A stretch of DNA of 64,000 nucleotides from an uncultured Clostridia bacterium (GCA_948467395.1 CAOKDX010000005.1:106405-170404), one strand, 5' to 3'; positions 9,135 through 18,786 are shown, numbered from the stretch's first letter. Numbers and translations are program-made. Notes: generated by a model not told the origin, from the sequence alone.

Positions 9135-9524
9135 ATGGTATTATCCAATGCATATAATTACATTAATGTACTGGACAAGGCGGCGGACGCCAGCTGGACC
9201 CGGAATGATGTGCTGGCAAACAATATAGCCAATGCGACAACCCCGGGATATAAGCGCAAGGACGTGCAGTTTGAGACATATCTCTCCAATGCGGTGGCGG
9301 GGACGGATTCGCTGGATGAGAGGATTGCGAATATTGACCTGAGTACATTAGAATCTACGACATATACCGAGCAGGCGGGGCTGAGCTACCGGGCAGATGG
9401 CAATAATGTCGATATTTCAACGGAAAATGTTGAGCTGGCAAAGAATCAGCTGAAATATTATACACTGATGAATTCCATATCTGATGAGTTCAACCGCCTG
9501 AAGGCGGCGTTGAGAACGAACTGA
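9135..9524 (+). CDS. flgB: Flagellar basal-body rod protein FlgB
   Basis: Proximal rod subunit, 129 residues, exported by the flagellar type III system. It shows the rod-protein N-terminus with the NNIANATTPGYKRKDV motif and a C-terminal amphipathic helix (ENVELAKNQLKYYTLMNSIS), which pair in the axial coiled coil. AAGGAAGTG precedes the ATG. It is the first gene of the long flagellar/chemotaxis unit and lies 96 bases after codY. Confidence 0.95.
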   Translation: MVLSNAYNYINVLDKAADASWTRNDVLANNIANATTPGYKRKDVQFETYLSNAVAGTDSLDERIANIDLSTLESTTYTEQAGLSYRADGNNVDISTENVELAKNQLKYYTLMNSISDEFNRLKAALRTN

Positions 9525-9568
9525 CCATAAGGATTCATAACGGGAAAACATAACGAGGGGGAACTATT

Positions 9569-10006
9569 ATGTCAATATTTGGAGCTATGGATATCAGCGC
9601 TACCGGTATGACGGCGCAGCAGACGCGTATGGATACGATATCGCAAAATATTGCCAATGTAAATACGACCCGTGACGGGAAGGGCAATATTTATAGAAGG
9701 AAAACGGTCCTTTTTGAGGAGAAGAGCTATCCTACCTTCAGTGAGAGCCTGGCGCTTGCCAACGGGCATATCGGCAAGGGCGTGAAGGTGTCAAGAATTG
9801 TGGAAGATCCGTCGGAGGGGAATATGGTGTACGATCCTTCCCATCCAGATGCGAATGAGGATGGATATGTGACATATCCAAATGTAAATACGGTAACTGA
9901 GATGACTAATATGATTGACGCCACCCGGGCCTATGAGGCGAATGTCACTGTACTGAATTCAACGAAGGGCATGGCCATGAGGGCGTTGAATATTGGACAG
10001 TCATAA
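9569..10006 (+). CDS. flgC: Flagellar basal-body rod protein FlgC
   Basis: Rod subunit, 145 residues. The N-terminal rod motif is SQNIANVNTTRDGKGNIYRR, and the C-terminal helix includes MTNMIDATRAYEANVTVLNS, which ends all flagellar axial proteins in some form. AGGGGGAAC precedes the ATG. Order flgB-flgC-fliE is universal in this cluster type. Confidence 0.95.
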   Translation: MSIFGAMDISATGMTAQQTRMDTISQNIANVNTTRDGKGNIYRRKTVLFEEKSYPTFSESLALANGHIGKGVKVSRIVEDPSEGNMVYDPSHPDANEDGYVTYPNVNTVTEMTNMIDATRAYEANVTVLNSTKGMAMRALNIGQS

Positions 10007-10023
10007 GAAGAACGGAGGATTCG

Positions 10024-10347
10024 ATGGATATATTGGGAATGGCACCTGTTCAGGGGCTGGAAAGTGTCAGTAGGTACACTACTGTCAATCCTTTTCAGGA
10101 GGATGCCGGGGATAATACATTAAGTTTTGACAGTATTTTGAATTCTGCTGTGAATCTCGTCAGACAGACGGAGGATTATTCCAACGCAGCAGAGGTGGAA
10201 GAGATTAAATATGCTACAGGGGAATCGGACAGTCTTCATGATCTGCTGATCGCACAACAGAAAGCCAGTGTTTCCCTGCAATATACGGTTGCAGTGAAGA
10301 ATACTGTGGTAGAAGCTTATCGGACATTGATGAATATGCAGTTCTAG
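10024..10347 (+). CDS. fliE: Flagellar hook-basal body complex protein FliE
   Basis: Adapter joining the MS ring to the proximal rod, 107 residues. The conserved C-terminal part is present: LHDLLIAQQKASVSLQYTVA, then KNTVVEAYRTLMNMQF. It begins 17 bases after flgC. Confidence 0.93.
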   Translation: MDILGMAPVQGLESVSRYTTVNPFQEDAGDNTLSFDSILNSAVNLVRQTEDYSNAAEVEEIKYATGESDSLHDLLIAQQKASVSLQYTVAVKNTVVEAYRTLMNMQF

Positions 10348-10389
10348 ATAAGACATAAGAAAATGTAACTTTAGGGAGCGATGCGGCTT

Positions 10390-12024
10390 ATGATGGACCA
10401 ATTGATAGCAATCAAGGATAAGATCCTGGAGTTTTGGAACAAATATACGTCAAAGCAAAAGACTATCATCATATGTGTGGTGCTGGCCATCTTTTTTGCT
10501 TTGGTTTTGCTGGGATATTTTCTGACCAGGCCCGTGTATACACAGCTGGTCACTCTCAGCGGAGATACGGCGTCGGAGTTTGACGCTGCCCTCGCGGGAG
10601 AGGGGATAAAATATAAAAAGGAATCCAACAGCAATGGAAATACAGTATTCAGCGTGGAACAGTCCCGGTACTCGGATGCGGTTCTTTTGATGGGAGCCAA
10701 TAAGATTTCTTCTGAAGAGGGGATGACCTGGGAGGATGCGCTGAATAACAGTATGGTGGACTCTTCGGAACAGAGACAGACGAAAGCGAATCTGGCCCTG
10801 CAGTCGTCCATCCGCCAGGGGCTGAGAGAATTTGACGGAGTGGAGGACGCCACTGTCTACATCAACCGTCCCATTGATGACGGTACAATTTACAGTGAGA
10901 GGAAGGAAACTTCAGTCAGCGTTGCCCTGAAGCTTGCCAAAAATGCGGAGATGAAATCCGAGACGGCTTCTGCGCTTGCTTTTTATCTGGCGAACGCAGT
11001 GGGGAATGCCACTACCGACAATGTGATCATCACCGATACGGCAGGAAATCTTCTGTATGGTGATAAGGAAGACAATACGCTGGGGGGGAACATTACAAGC
11101 AATACGGAGTTCCAGGAGAAGCTGAGGAATCAGTTTGGGAAGAATGTCAGTGATATGCTGCGCAAGGCGGGATACGATGATGTTCAGATTGGCAGTGCCA
11201 ATATTCGTTTTAATATGGATGAGGTAACGGAACTGATTAAGACCTATACGGCCAATGAGGGGCAGGATCAGGGTCTGTATTCCAGTTCTTATAATTACAA
11301 ATCCACAGGGACCTCTGGCGCAGGAGGTATTCCGGGCACAGACTCCAATGGAGATGTGACGGATAATATGATCCAGTCGGAGGGTACTACAAGCACAGAG
11401 ACGGTTCTTGATAAGTACAATTATCTGCCCAATGAGACGGTGCAGAATATTAAACGCGAGGTCGGTGCGGTCGTGCCGGAAGAGTCTTCCATTGCCATTG
11501 TGCTTACCCAGTACAATGTAGTAAAGGAAGAGACACTGGAGGAACAGGGCGTCCTGGATGATGTTTCTTTTGAGGAATATGTGGCACAGAACAGCGCGGT
11601 GACGGATCTTGAGACGCCGGAAGAATTGGTGCAGCTGGTAGCTGCGGCAACCGGTATTGCCAACAATAACATTACGATCCAGATTAAGCAGAAGCCGGTA
11701 TACGAAGCGGCAGAGGAAAGCAATTTTGGGGACAATGTAACAAATTACCTTATGATCCTTCTGACAGTGCTTATCGCCGGGCTGCTGGTATTCGTTATCA
11801 TCAAGGGAACCTCTCCGGTAGAGGTGACGGAGATGGAGCCGGAGCTTTCGGTGGAGGATCTGCTGGCCACGACTCAGGAGGCGGAGAAACAGAATCTGGA
11901 AGAGATTGAGATGGGTGATAAATCCGAGACAAGGATGATGATAGAGAAATTTGTGGATGAGAATCCGGAGGCGGTGGCACTCCTGCTCCGCAACTGGATT
12001 AACGAAGACTGGGGGGGTATGTAA
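10390..12024 (+). CDS. fliF: Flagellar M-ring protein FliF
   Basis: Forms the MS ring in the cytoplasmic membrane. About 544 residues with helices near residues 25-48 and 445-470 that bracket periplasmic ring-building domains. The C-terminal tail, rich in Glu and ending VALLLRNWINEDW, is the FliG-binding segment. The ATG at 10381 is only 2 bases from GGGAG, so the ATG at 10390 (or 10393) fits the ribosome site better. fliG starts directly after the stop. Confidence 0.94.
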   Translation: MMDQLIAIKDKILEFWNKYTSKQKTIIICVVLAIFFALVLLGYFLTRPVYTQLVTLSGDTASEFDAALAGEGIKYKKESNSNGNTVFSVEQSRYSDAVLLMGANKISSEEGMTWEDALNNSMVDSSEQRQTKANLALQSSIRQGLREFDGVEDATVYINRPIDDGTIYSERKETSVSVALKLAKNAEMKSETASALAFYLANAVGNATTDNVIITDTAGNLLYGDKEDNTLGGNITSNTEFQEKLRNQFGKNVSDMLRKAGYDDVQIGSANIRFNMDEVTELIKTYTANEGQDQGLYSSSYNYKSTGTSGAGGIPGTDSNGDVTDNMIQSEGTTSTETVLDKYNYLPNETVQNIKREVGAVVPEESSIAIVLTQYNVVKEETLEEQGVLDDVSFEEYVAQNSAVTDLETPEELVQLVAAATGIANNNITIQIKQKPVYEAAEESNFGDNVTNYLMILLTVLIAGLLVFVIIKGTSPVEVTEMEPELSVEDLLATTQEAEKQNLEEIEMGDKSETRMMIEKFVDENPEAVALLLRNWINEDWGGM

Positions 12025-13044
12025 ATGGCAGGTAGTAGTAGCGCATCGGAACTGGACGGTCTGCAGAAAGCGGCCACGCTCCTCATCACACTGGGGCCGG
12101 AGAAGGCCTCGGTTATCTTTAAGCACCTGAAGGAGGATGAGATTGAGCAGCTGACGCTGGAAATTGCCAATACGCGTAGTGTGTCGCCGGCCCAGAAGGA
12201 AAAGGTTATGGATGAATTTTACCAGGTGTGCCTTGCGCAGCAGTATATTGCGGAGGGCGGTATTGGTTATGCGAAGGATCTTCTGCAGAAGGCTCTCGGT
12301 CAGGAGAAGGCCAATGAGGTGCTGGGGAAACTCACGGCGTCCCTGCAGGTTCGGCCCTTTGAATTTATCAGGAAGACAGAGGCTTCCCAGATACTCAACT
12401 TTATTCAGGATGAGCATCCCCAGACGATAGCCCTGATCCTTTCTTATCTGTCGCCGCAGCAGGCTGCAGGCATTATAGGGGCGTTGACGCCTGACAAGCA
12501 GACCGACGTGGCTAAGCGTATCGCCACCATGGACCGGACGTCGCCGGATGTGGTAAAAGAGGTGGAAAATATTCTGGAACAGAAGCTGGCGTCCCTGGTC
12601 AGCCAGGATTACACCATTGTCGGTGGTGTGGATTCCGTGGTAGAAGTACTGAATACGGTAGACCGCGGAACAGAAAAGCATATTATGGAAAATCTGGAGA
12701 TCGAGGAGCCGGAGCTTGCCGACGAGATCCGCAAAAAGATGTTCGTATTCGAGGATATTCTTATGCTGGACGACCGTTCCATCCAGCGCGTGCTGCGTGA
12801 GGTGGAAAATGGCGAGCTGGCAGTTGCCCTGAAGAATGCCAACGAGGATGTGCAGAATGCGATCTTTAATAACATGTCCACCCGTCTGGCAGATATGATC
12901 CGGGAGGATATGGAATATATGGGTCCTGTCCGTCTGAAGGATGTAGAAGAGGCACAGCAGAAGATTGTAAATGTTATCCGCAGACTGGAGGATTCTGCTG
13001 AGATTGTCATTTCCCGCGGCGGAGGTGACGAGATCATTGTCTAA
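12025..13044 (+). CDS. fliG: Flagellar motor switch protein FliG
   Basis: Torque-transmitting rotor protein, 339 residues, linking FliF to FliM. The middle domain carries the EHPQ motif at about residues 130-133 (DEHPQTIALILSYL). The C-terminal torque helix with alternating charges is seen around LDDRSIQRVLREVENGELAV. The ATG follows the fliF TAA with no gap, so translation is coupled. Confidence 0.96.
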   Translation: MAGSSSASELDGLQKAATLLITLGPEKASVIFKHLKEDEIEQLTLEIANTRSVSPAQKEKVMDEFYQVCLAQQYIAEGGIGYAKDLLQKALGQEKANEVLGKLTASLQVRPFEFIRKTEASQILNFIQDEHPQTIALILSYLSPQQAAGIIGALTPDKQTDVAKRIATMDRTSPDVVKEVENILEQKLASLVSQDYTIVGGVDSVVEVLNTVDRGTEKHIMENLEIEEPELADEIRKKMFVFEDILMLDDRSIQRVLREVENGELAVALKNANEDVQNAIFNNMSTRLADMIREDMEYMGPVRLKDVEEAQQKIVNVIRRLEDSAEIVISRGGGDEIIV

Positions 13045-13837
13045 TCTGATAAAATCCCCCTTTGTGAATATGCAGGGGAAAGAAAAAGTAGTCATTAGTT
13101 ATGAGGAAAGGGACGCCTTTGTGCCGTTGAAACAGAGCAGCCGGGTGATCGTGCCGGAGGAGGAAGCGGGCGAAGAGAAAAAGAGGCAGAAGAAAAAGCC
13201 GGAGCCCTCTGCCGAACAGGCGGCCAGGGAAGAGCTGGCCAGAAAGAAAGAGGCGGAGAAACAGGCAGAATGGATTCTCGCTGAGGCGCGGGAACAGGCT
13301 GACAGAATACAGGAAGAGGCACAACAGCAGGCGGAGGGGATCCGTCTGGCGGCAAGGGAAGAGGGAATCCGTCAGGGACGTGAGGAAGGTCTGGTCAGGG
13401 CCGACGAGGAGCTTGCCCAGGTCAGGGCCGACATTGAGGAGGCCAAGGTTCTTCTGGAAGAGGAACACCGTCAGATGGCGGCAGTTATGGAGACGCAGTA
13501 TGTAGAAGTCCTGTGTGATCTGGTAAGGAAGCTGACAGGCGTCCTGCTGAGGGACAAAAAGGACGTGCTGCTCCATCTGATCCGCAGCGGTATATCCGAT
13601 GCACAGCCCTCCAGCCGCTATACGCTGAGAGTGTCTTCAGAGGATCTGACACTGGTAGAGAATCATCTCGATGAGATTTTGATGAATATAGATGCCGGGG
13701 TTTCCCTTGATGTGAAAGAAGAAAAAGGACTGGAAAAGAATGAGTGCATCATTGAGACGGATACCCAGATGGTAGACTGTGGATTTCGGACACAGCTCGA
13801 CAATCTTATTACGACGCTCCATATGCTGGTTCAGTGA
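13037..13837 (+). CDS. fliH: Flagellar assembly protein FliH
   Basis: Stator of the flagellar export ATPase; it binds FliI and tunes its activity. 266 residues from a TTG at 13037, giving MSNLIKSPF, the usual Clostridial FliH start. GGAGGTGA lies 9 bases upstream inside fliG, and the genes overlap by 8 bases. The longer frame from 12971 has no such support. Residues 40-135 are a charged coiled coil rich in E, R, K, Q and A. The C-terminal part is the FliH/HrpE domain. Confidence 0.88.
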   Translation: MSNLIKSPFVNMQGKEKVVISYEERDAFVPLKQSSRVIVPEEEAGEEKKRQKKKPEPSAEQAAREELARKKEAEKQAEWILAEAREQADRIQEEAQQQAEGIRLAAREEGIRQGREEGLVRADEELAQVRADIEEAKVLLEEEHRQMAAVMETQYVEVLCDLVRKLTGVLLRDKKDVLLHLIRSGISDAQPSSRYTLRVSSEDLTLVENHLDEILMNIDAGVSLDVKEEKGLEKNECIIETDTQMVDCGFRTQLDNLITTLHMLVQ

Positions 13838-13888
13838 CAGCGGACGAGACGGTATACGGACTGGCGTGGTGATCGAAGGAATGATAAC

Positions 13889-15226
13889 ATGATCCCGTTA
13901 AATTTTGATAAATATGCGAAACTGGCAGACAGAAGCTTTGTCAGCCAGCTGGGGAAGGTGGCGAAGGTGGTCGGTCTGACCATTGAGTCCATCGGACCGG
14001 ATGCAAAACTGAATGATTTGTGCCTGATTAAATCAGATACAAGAGAAGAACCTGTCAAAGCGGAGGTAGTGGGTTTCCGTGATGACAGGGTTCTTTTGAT
14101 GCCCTATGATGATGTAGAGGGAGTCAGCCTGGGGAGCTGGGTGAAAAATACCGGGGAACCCCTTCAGGTGGCGGCGTCGGATGAACTGCTGGGCCGCACG
14201 CTGGGAGGGACCGGGGAACCGATAGACCATCTGGAGCTGCCGGAAGGATGCTCCCATTATTCGGTAGAGGCAGCGGCGCCGGATCCTCTCACAAGGCAGA
14301 TGATCGAGGACGCCCTCCCGCTGGGTGTGAAGGCCGTGGACGGACTGATCACAGTGGGAAAGGGTCAGCGTATCGGGATCTTTGCCGGGAGCGGCGTGGG
14401 CAAAAGTACCCTGATGGGTATGTTTGCCAGGAATACCAAAGCGGATATCAATGTGATCGCCCTGATCGGAGAGCGGGGAAGAGAGGTCCGGGAGTTTATT
14501 GAACGGGATCTGGGCCCGGAGGGCATGAAGCGTTCCGTGGTGGTGGTGGCGACGTCGGATAAGCCGGCCCTGATCCGGAGCAAGGCGGCGAAGACGGCCA
14601 CGGCACTGGCGGAATATTTCCGTGACCAGGGCAAGGATGTACTGCTGATGATGGATAATCTGACCCGTTTCTGTATGGCACAGAGGGAGATTGGCCTCGC
14701 TTCCGGGGAACCGCCTGTATCCAGGGGGTATCCGCCCAGTGTGTACTCGGAGATGCCGAAGCTGCTGGAGAGGGCGGGGAATACGGACAAGGGCTCTATC
14801 ACAGGTTTATATGCTGTACTGGTGGACGGCGATGATTTCAATGAACCCATCTCGGATACGGCCCGCGGCATTCTGGACGGACATATCGTTCTGTCCCGAA
14901 GCATGGCGCAGCACAATCATTATCCTGCCATTGATGTGCTCCAGAGTATTTCCCGAGTTATGAGCGCTGTGGCAGCGAAAGAACATAAGGAACTGGCGGG
15001 TCAGATCAAGGATGTTCTGGCGACTTACCGGGAATCGGAGGATCTGATCAACATCGGCGCCTACAAGGCGGGATCCAACAGGCATATTGACTTTGCCATA
15101 GAGAAGATTGAAAGCATTAACTCTTTTTTGCAGCAGGGAGTAGAAGAGAAATTTCTGTTCCCGGATATTGTGGATCAGATGCGGGATATTTTTCAGGATC
15201 AGGATGAAGAAGACGGCATGGAATAG
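13889..15226 (+). CDS. fliI: Flagellum-specific ATP synthase FliI
   Basis: Cytoplasmic ATPase of the flagellar export apparatus, 445 residues, homologous to F1 beta. Walker A FAGSGVGKST lies near residues 164-173, Walker B DVLLMMDNLTRFCMA near 250, and the family segment SVYSEMPKLLERAGN is present. GAAGGA is 8 bases before the ATG. A 51-base spacer separates it from fliH. Confidence 0.96.
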   Translation: MIPLNFDKYAKLADRSFVSQLGKVAKVVGLTIESIGPDAKLNDLCLIKSDTREEPVKAEVVGFRDDRVLLMPYDDVEGVSLGSWVKNTGEPLQVAASDELLGRTLGGTGEPIDHLELPEGCSHYSVEAAAPDPLTRQMIEDALPLGVKAVDGLITVGKGQRIGIFAGSGVGKSTLMGMFARNTKADINVIALIGERGREVREFIERDLGPEGMKRSVVVVATSDKPALIRSKAAKTATALAEYFRDQGKDVLLMMDNLTRFCMAQREIGLASGEPPVSRGYPPSVYSEMPKLLERAGNTDKGSITGLYAVLVDGDDFNEPISDTARGILDGHIVLSRSMAQHNHYPAIDVLQSISRVMSAVAAKEHKELAGQIKDVLATYRESEDLINIGAYKAGSNRHIDFAIEKIESINSFLQQGVEEKFLFPDIVDQMRDIFQDQDEEDGME

Positions 15227-15236
15227 AGGTTGAGGT

Positions 15237-15689
15237 ATGGCTAAGTTTATCTTTTCAATGCAGAATCTGCTGGATATGAAAGAGAAACTGGAAGAGCAGG
15301 CAAAAAATAATTACAGTCAGGCAAATATGCGCTTAATGGAAGCGGAAGAGGAACTCCGGCGGCTGAGAGACAGGGTGGCAGAGGCACAGGAACTGCTGCG
15401 GCTGGAGATTGAATCCTCCCTGGACGTCCGCAGCATCCGGCGGCGGGAAAACGCCGTTGAGATTCTCCGCATGTATGTGAGACAGCAGGAATTTGTAGTG
15501 CTGCAGCGGCAGAAGGATGTGGAGGCGGCGAGGGAGCTCCTGAATGAGGCCATGAAGGAGCGGAAGACCTACGAGAAACTGAGAGAACGGGCCTTTGAGG
15601 AATTTAAGCTGGAGGAAAATAGAAAAGAGCAGAAGGAAATAGACGAACTGGTAAGCTATCGCTTTGGCGCTGCGATAAAGGAAGCATAG
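15237..15689 (+). CDS. fliJ: Flagellar export chaperone FliJ
   Basis: 150 residues of almost continuous coiled coil, typical of FliJ, which inserts into the FliI hexamer and links it to FlhA. The N-terminus AKFIFSMQNLLDMKEKLEE is family-like. It begins 10 bases after fliI. Confidence 0.9.
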   Translation: MAKFIFSMQNLLDMKEKLEEQAKNNYSQANMRLMEAEEELRRLRDRVAEAQELLRLEIESSLDVRSIRRRENAVEILRMYVRQQEFVVLQRQKDVEAARELLNEAMKERKTYEKLRERAFEEFKLEENRKEQKEIDELVSYRFGAAIKEA

Positions 15690-15704
15690 TACAGGAAAGG
15701 ATGG

Positions 15705-16469
15705 ATGGATATGGCAAAGAAGGATAAAAATGCTCAGACGCACGCACTGGACGAGGAAGAAAGCACAGGCAGCAAAATTGTAACTGTGCTGATCGTACTC
15801 GTTATCATTATTATATGGCTGGGGATCTTTGGTGTACTGGTTAAATTAAACGTGGGTAATTTTGGAAGTGATGTTCTCTATCCTGTCTTAAAGGATGTCC
15901 CGGTGCTGAACTGGATCCTGCCAGAGACGGAAGGTGACGGACAGACTGTTTCCAGAGAGTATGATAACCTGACTGAGGCAAACGCGCGGATCAAAGAGCT
16001 GGAGAGCCAGCTTGCTGCCACCAGCAGTTCAGACAGCGCCAACAGTGGTGAGATCGAGGAGCTGAAGGCGGAGATCGAGCGGCTAAGGAAATATGAGCAG
16101 GATCAGGCGCAGTTTAACCGGCGCGTCAGGGAATTTGATGAGAATGTCGTGTATAACAGCAAGGCTCCGGATACGGAGGAGTATAAAAAATATTACGAGG
16201 AGATCAATCCGGATACGGCAGAGGATATCTACCGCGAGGTAGTAAGGAACTTTGAGTATTCACAGGAGATCAAGGAGCAGGCCGAGACATATGCCAGAAT
16301 GACCCCGGAGAGTGCGGCGGCGATCCTGGAGGAGATGTCCAACGACCTGAATCTGGTGGCTGCTATTATGGACAGTATGCAGACCTCCAAGAGCGCGGCA
16401 ATCCTGCAGGCGATGAAGCCGACGGTGGCAGCGCAGATTACTACGAAGATGACATCCATGAAAAAATAA
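15705..16469 (+). CDS. ylxF: YlxF/MotE-like membrane protein with MgtE-N-type C-terminus
   Basis: 254 residues. One membrane helix near residues 24-48, a coiled coil near 85-125, and a C-terminal helical domain (YARMTPESAAAILEEMSN, then SAAILQAMKPTVAAQITTKM) of the MgtE-N/MotE type. This matches Bacillus YlxF in position, between fliJ and fliK, and in architecture. Its exact role in stator or basal-body function is not settled. A second ATG at 15711 is an equally possible start. Confidence 0.82.
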   Translation: MDMAKKDKNAQTHALDEEESTGSKIVTVLIVLVIIIIWLGIFGVLVKLNVGNFGSDVLYPVLKDVPVLNWILPETEGDGQTVSREYDNLTEANARIKELESQLAATSSSDSANSGEIEELKAEIERLRKYEQDQAQFNRRVREFDENVVYNSKAPDTEEYKKYYEEINPDTAEDIYREVVRNFEYSQEIKEQAETYARMTPESAAAILEEMSNDLNLVAAIMDSMQTSKSAAILQAMKPTVAAQITTKMTSMKK

Positions 16470-16487
16470 GGGTGTTGTCAGGCAGCA

Positions 16488-16535
16488 AAGGAACTCGGAA
16501 CAGTTCCTTAAGAAATCCTGCAGAGCTGCCGATAT
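16488..16535 (+). promoter_or_regulatory. Sigma-28 (SigD) type promoter overlapping a palindrome, before fliK
   Basis: TAAG (16509-16512), 15 bases, then GCCGATAT (16528-16535), matching the SigD consensus TAAA-N15-GCCGATAT except for one base. Immediately upstream, AAGGAACT (16488-16495) and AGTTCCTT (16502-16509) form a perfect 8-bp dyad that touches the -35 element. The gap before fliK is 107 bases, unusually long for this operon. Confidence 0.72.
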
Positions 16536-16576
16536 ATAAACCGTAATGGATTTAAAAGGAGAAAGGAGGGAAACAG

Positions 16577-17935
16577 ATGACGACACAGGGAATATCCCTT
16601 GTAACAGCAAAGCTCTCAGAGCAGACGGCAGCCAGAGGCTCCAAAGCGGGCGATACCGGATTTGACAGCATTATGACTGACCGGGCAGCAAAAAATGCCC
16701 CGCAGCAGGAAAGCAGGCCGGAGAAGGCGGACAAAGCTGTGGATGTCAGGACAGAGGACCGGACAGAAAACGCAGTGCCGCTGAAGAAGGACTCTGCCGT
16801 GCAGTCTAAGAATCCGCAGGTGAAGGACTCCGCTGCCCGTCCGCAGAATGTGGCAGAGGACACGGTTGATCCCGAAGCAGTTGCATACCAGATGGCAGCC
16901 ATGTTTAGGGAAGTGTTCGGAGTAGACATCGAATCGCTGCACGACATGATGAAGCTAACAGGTATGTCCATGATGGAAGTGCTGGGTTCATTTTCGGATG
17001 AGAATACGGCGCAGGTTTTCCAGAATTTAGTTATGGAAATGCATGGAATCACTGACAAGGCTGCTTTTCTCACCAATGACAAGCTGGTTCAGGAGCTCTC
17101 GGCCCTGAATGAGAAGTTTGTCCAGATTTTGTCGGAGGCGCTGAAGATTCCAGTGGAGAAGCTGGCGGACGCCGATCCTTCTATACTGGTGTCACTGGCG
17201 GAGAAAGTGGACGATGCCCTTCAGCTGATGGTACAGCCGGAGCTTGCAGAGGATGCCGGAAACGGTCAGGAACAGATGCCGGGGATGATGACAGAGAATC
17301 CGGAGCAGGGCTTTGAAGTGATCATTGAGGAGCCTCAGACAGGAAACAGCAATGCGCAGACAGAAACCTTTGCCAGAAGACAGGGGTCGGAGCCGGCGGT
17401 GCAGAATGAAAATGCGGCGGCAAATCTCTTTACGGAACGTCTCGCGGAGGCATTCGAGTCATCGGCAGTGGAAGATAAGCCGACAGCCGGACAGCTAATG
17501 ACCCATATTGTGGACCAGGTTGTAGAGCAGGTGAAGATCCGGGTTATGCCGGAGACTACCAGTATGGAACTGATGCTTCACCCCGAGAGTCTTGGCCGGG
17601 TGAATATTCAGGTCTCGGCGGCAGCCGGAGTGGCAAAAGCGACTCTTATCGTTGAAAACCTCATGGCTAAGGAGGCGCTGGAGAGCCAGCTTATGACTCT
17701 GAAGGAAACCTTTGCCGAACAGGGGCTTAAGGTGGAGGCTGTGGAGGTCACAGTGTCCGAATTTGGACTGAACCAGGAAAACCGCCAGGCACAGCAGGAA
17801 CAGCAGAATGGTGCAAAGCGCCGCAGATTTCGTTCCGGTGACAGCGTGGAAGAAGGCGTGTCTGAGAGTCCGGAGACAGACCGTACCGCAGCGGAGAGAA
17901 GAGACATTAACAGTGTAGTAGATTATACCGCGTAA
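16577..17935 (+). CDS. fliK: Flagellar hook-length control protein FliK
   Basis: Exported molecular ruler that measures the hook and triggers the switch of export specificity in FlhB. 452 residues, with a long low-complexity N-terminal part and the conserved FliK C-terminal domain (SMELMLHPESLGRVNIQVSA near residue 330, then AKATLIVENLMAKEALESQL). GAAAGGAGG precedes the ATG. It may be transcribed from the internal SigD-type promoter just upstream as well as from the main unit. Confidence 0.92.
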   Translation: MTTQGISLVTAKLSEQTAARGSKAGDTGFDSIMTDRAAKNAPQQESRPEKADKAVDVRTEDRTENAVPLKKDSAVQSKNPQVKDSAARPQNVAEDTVDPEAVAYQMAAMFREVFGVDIESLHDMMKLTGMSMMEVLGSFSDENTAQVFQNLVMEMHGITDKAAFLTNDKLVQELSALNEKFVQILSEALKIPVEKLADADPSILVSLAEKVDDALQLMVQPELAEDAGNGQEQMPGMMTENPEQGFEVIIEEPQTGNSNAQTETFARRQGSEPAVQNENAAANLFTERLAEAFESSAVEDKPTAGQLMTHIVDQVVEQVKIRVMPETTSMELMLHPESLGRVNIQVSAAAGVAKATLIVENLMAKEALESQLMTLKETFAEQGLKVEAVEVTVSEFGLNQENRQAQQEQQNGAKRRRFRSGDSVEEGVSESPETDRTAAERRDINSVVDYTA

Positions 17936-17949
17936 GAAAGGAGGAAATT

Positions 17950-18768
17950 ATGGCAGGAGTAACCAATACAGATCTGGCAACGAAGCTGGATGAGCTGGAA
18001 GGGCTGAATACCGAGAAAAAATTTGAGCCGAGAGGTTCCAGTGAGCTTGGCAAGGATGCATTTCTCAAGCTTCTTGTGACCCAGCTGTCCAATCAGGATC
18101 CACTGAATCCGCAGTCCGATCAGGAATTTATTGCCCAGCTGGCACAGTTCTCAGCACTGGAGCAGATGACGAATATGAGTGCGACGCTGACCAATACATC
18201 GGCGTACAGCCTGGTAGGCAAACAGGTAATTGTAAACAGTACGGATTCCGTCGGCAAGGTGACTGAGGTACGGGGTACTGTGGATGCGGTTAAAATGAAG
18301 AATGGAAGCGCTGAGCTTTTGATCGACGGAAAGACATATTCCATCGACGATCTGGTACAGGTGATGGATTCCTATTATGCCATCAAGGAATATCTGCCTT
18401 CTGTCGAAGAGCAGGAGATTTCGTATGATCCGTCTAACCCGTCCATGTCAAGCATTAAGATCAATCTGGGAAGCAATGGGTACGAGGCCTCCAGTGTGGC
18501 AGTTATGCTCAACGGCAAGTACATCGACAAGGAACATATGACATACGAGGACGGCATACTGAAGATCTCGCCGGAGGCATTTAAGGATCTGGCGCCAGGT
18601 AAGTACAATCTCGGATTCTATTTTGACGATCCGTTTAATACAGCTGTGACAGACAAGGTGACAGTAAAGGTTGAGAACAGTGGACCGAACCAGGGCGGTG
18701 ATACGGACAAAGACGATGACACCACAGGTTCAGATACGGATAAGGACGATAACACAGAGGAAGTGTAA
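17950..18768 (+). CDS. flgD: Flagellar hook capping protein FlgD
   Basis: Hook assembly cap, 272 residues. The N-terminal FlgD motif is clear: FLKLLVTQLSNQDPLNPQSD and AQFSALEQMTNMS. The central part resembles the FlgD Ig-like and tudor domains. The last 30 residues are an unusual acidic tail with two DTDKDD repeats, beyond the usual end of the family. It lies 14 bases after fliK. Confidence 0.92.
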   Translation: MAGVTNTDLATKLDELEGLNTEKKFEPRGSSELGKDAFLKLLVTQLSNQDPLNPQSDQEFIAQLAQFSALEQMTNMSATLTNTSAYSLVGKQVIVNSTDSVGKVTEVRGTVDAVKMKNGSAELLIDGKTYSIDDLVQVMDSYYAIKEYLPSVEEQEISYDPSNPSMSSIKINLGSNGYEASSVAVMLNGKYIDKEHMTYEDGILKISPEAFKDLAPGKYNLGFYFDDPFNTAVTDKVTVKVENSGPNQGGDTDKDDDTTGSDTDKDDNTEEV

Positions 18769-18786
18769 CGGGAAGGATGTGGCGAT

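Noticed and set aside
10912-13095. A 727-codon minus-strand frame across fliF and fliG
   Set aside because: It is antisense to conserved flagellar genes and crosses the fliF-fliG junction; the translation has no family features.
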